Shown here one piece after another: positions 5,241-5,727 of a DNA stretch of 5,727 nt; position 1 is the first letter of the stretch, and every line of letters starts with the position of its first letter. The notes below the pieces were generated by a model. The model did not search any database, was not told where the DNA came from, and saw nothing but the letters and a program-made list of their open reading frames with translations. Position numbers and translations under genes: made by a program. Source of the stretch: Treponema sp. (GTDB lineage: Bacteria; Spirochaetota; Spirochaetia; Treponematales; Breznakiellaceae); NCBI GenBank assembly GCA_031289935.1, contig JAITON010000161.1:1-5727 (forward strand), in the 5' to 3' direction.

Positions 5241-5727
5241 CTAAGGGATGATACATTCGCGGATCTCGGTCCAGGGGGATTTAGCGCCCCCCGAAACGAT
5301 CCAGCGGAGGGCGAAAAAGAACTTCCCCCCCCGGTCGGACAGGGGAAAGGCCCGTTTCCAGGGGTTGTGGGTAAAGGTATCCATTTCCAGCAGGTCTTCC
5401 ACGTTGGCCGGGGCCGCGCCCAGGATGCCGAAGCGGATCTCGCAGGCAATAACCCCGGCGGGCCGCCCCCCCAGGTAGCGGATAATCACGAAGCCAGGGC
5501 TCTTATCTCTGTTGAGCACCACGCTGCCGGGGCCCGCGCCGGGGATAACCGCCGGGCTGGGGTCCATATCCCGGATCGTAACCCCCAGAGCGGCCTTTTG
5601 CGGGTCCGTCATCTTCGGGTTGCTGCGGATATTGTCCCGGGCAAAGACCCGCATGCTTTCGATGGCCGCCGCCTTCTTACCGTCCTTTTCCAGACGGTTT
5701 ACCGTCGTGGGGGCTTCGCGGTAGACC
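5241..5727 (-). CDS. Partial uncharacterised protein with Fn3-like C-terminus (5' end outside window)
   Basis: The frame is open from the right edge to the TAG at 5241-5243, giving 161 visible residues. The internal ATG at 5654 has no ribosome site, and good coding sequence (VYREAPTTVNRLEKDGKK) continues above it, so the real start lies beyond the window. A helical part (ending near NPKMTDPQKAALG) leads to a proline-rich linker (DPSPAVIPGAGP) and then a beta-rich domain ending FFALRWIVSGG..SPWTEIRE. This layout recalls a family of hypothetical proteins common in Bacteroidetes and treponemes, with a four-helix front and an Fn3-like tail of the form 'YAVRWVN..GEKGPWSEI'. That is from memory and the function is unknown. 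No sulfur-related residues or motifs link it to the PLP genes 36 nt downstream, although no terminator separates them. Their promoter may therefore lie in or before this gene. Confidence 0.7.
   Translation of the reverse strand, partial: VYREAPTTVNRLEKDGKKAAAIESMRVFARDNIRSNPKMTDPQKAALGVTIRDMDPSPAVIPGAGPGSVVLNRDKSPGFVIIRYLGGRPAGVIACEIRFGILGAAPANVEDLLEMDTFTHNPWKRAFPLSDRGGKFFFALRWIVSGGAKSPWTEIRECIIP

Overview
This GC-rich window carries five recognisable or partly recognisable genes and one edge fragment, packed tightly and arranged as two minus-strand groups with a single plus-strand gene between them. No rRNA, tRNA, CRISPR array, insertion sequence, phage gene or riboswitch was seen. The host is most likely a spirochaete of the Treponema group, perhaps from a gut community. 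That rests on gene style (a P-loop/Asp23-like fusion, a degenerate peptidase-MA/TPR exported protein, an L-2-amino-thiazoline-4-carboxylate hydrolase homologue, and a protein type I associate with Bacteroidetes and treponemes). It is an inference without any search.

Left part, minus strand, 2268 down to 1: a divergent intergenic region (2269-2382) starts a likely operon. It encodes a P-loop ATP-binding protein with a C-terminal Asp23/Gls24-like domain (1396-2268), then, after 3 nt, an exported peptidase-MA-like protein with TPRs whose zinc motif is broken (217-1392), then the N-terminal part of a probably exported protein running off the left edge (1-183).

Middle, plus strand: one short gene (2383-2898) encodes a cysteine-rich homologue of L-2-amino-thiazoline-4-carboxylic acid hydrolase. 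Its promoter and that of the P-loop gene lie back to back around a strong imperfect palindrome. Both -10 boxes sit so close to the ATG that the two mRNAs would be leaderless or nearly so.

Right part, minus strand, 5727 down to 2905: the C-terminal part of an uncharacterised protein with an Fn3-like tail (5241 to the edge), then two overlapping paralogous PLP enzymes of sulfur amino acid metabolism. The first (4059-5204) resembles Bacillus MetC (cystathionine beta-lyase) and the second (2905-4062) resembles Bacillus MetI (cystathionine gamma-synthase / O-acylhomoserine thiol-lyase). Together they would convert an activated homoserine plus cysteine to homocysteine, and then methionine precursors. 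They converge on the thiazoline hydrolase gene with only 6 nt between stop codons and a shared hairpin. Three neighbouring genes therefore point to cysteine/methionine chemistry, although only the two PLP genes look co-transcribed.
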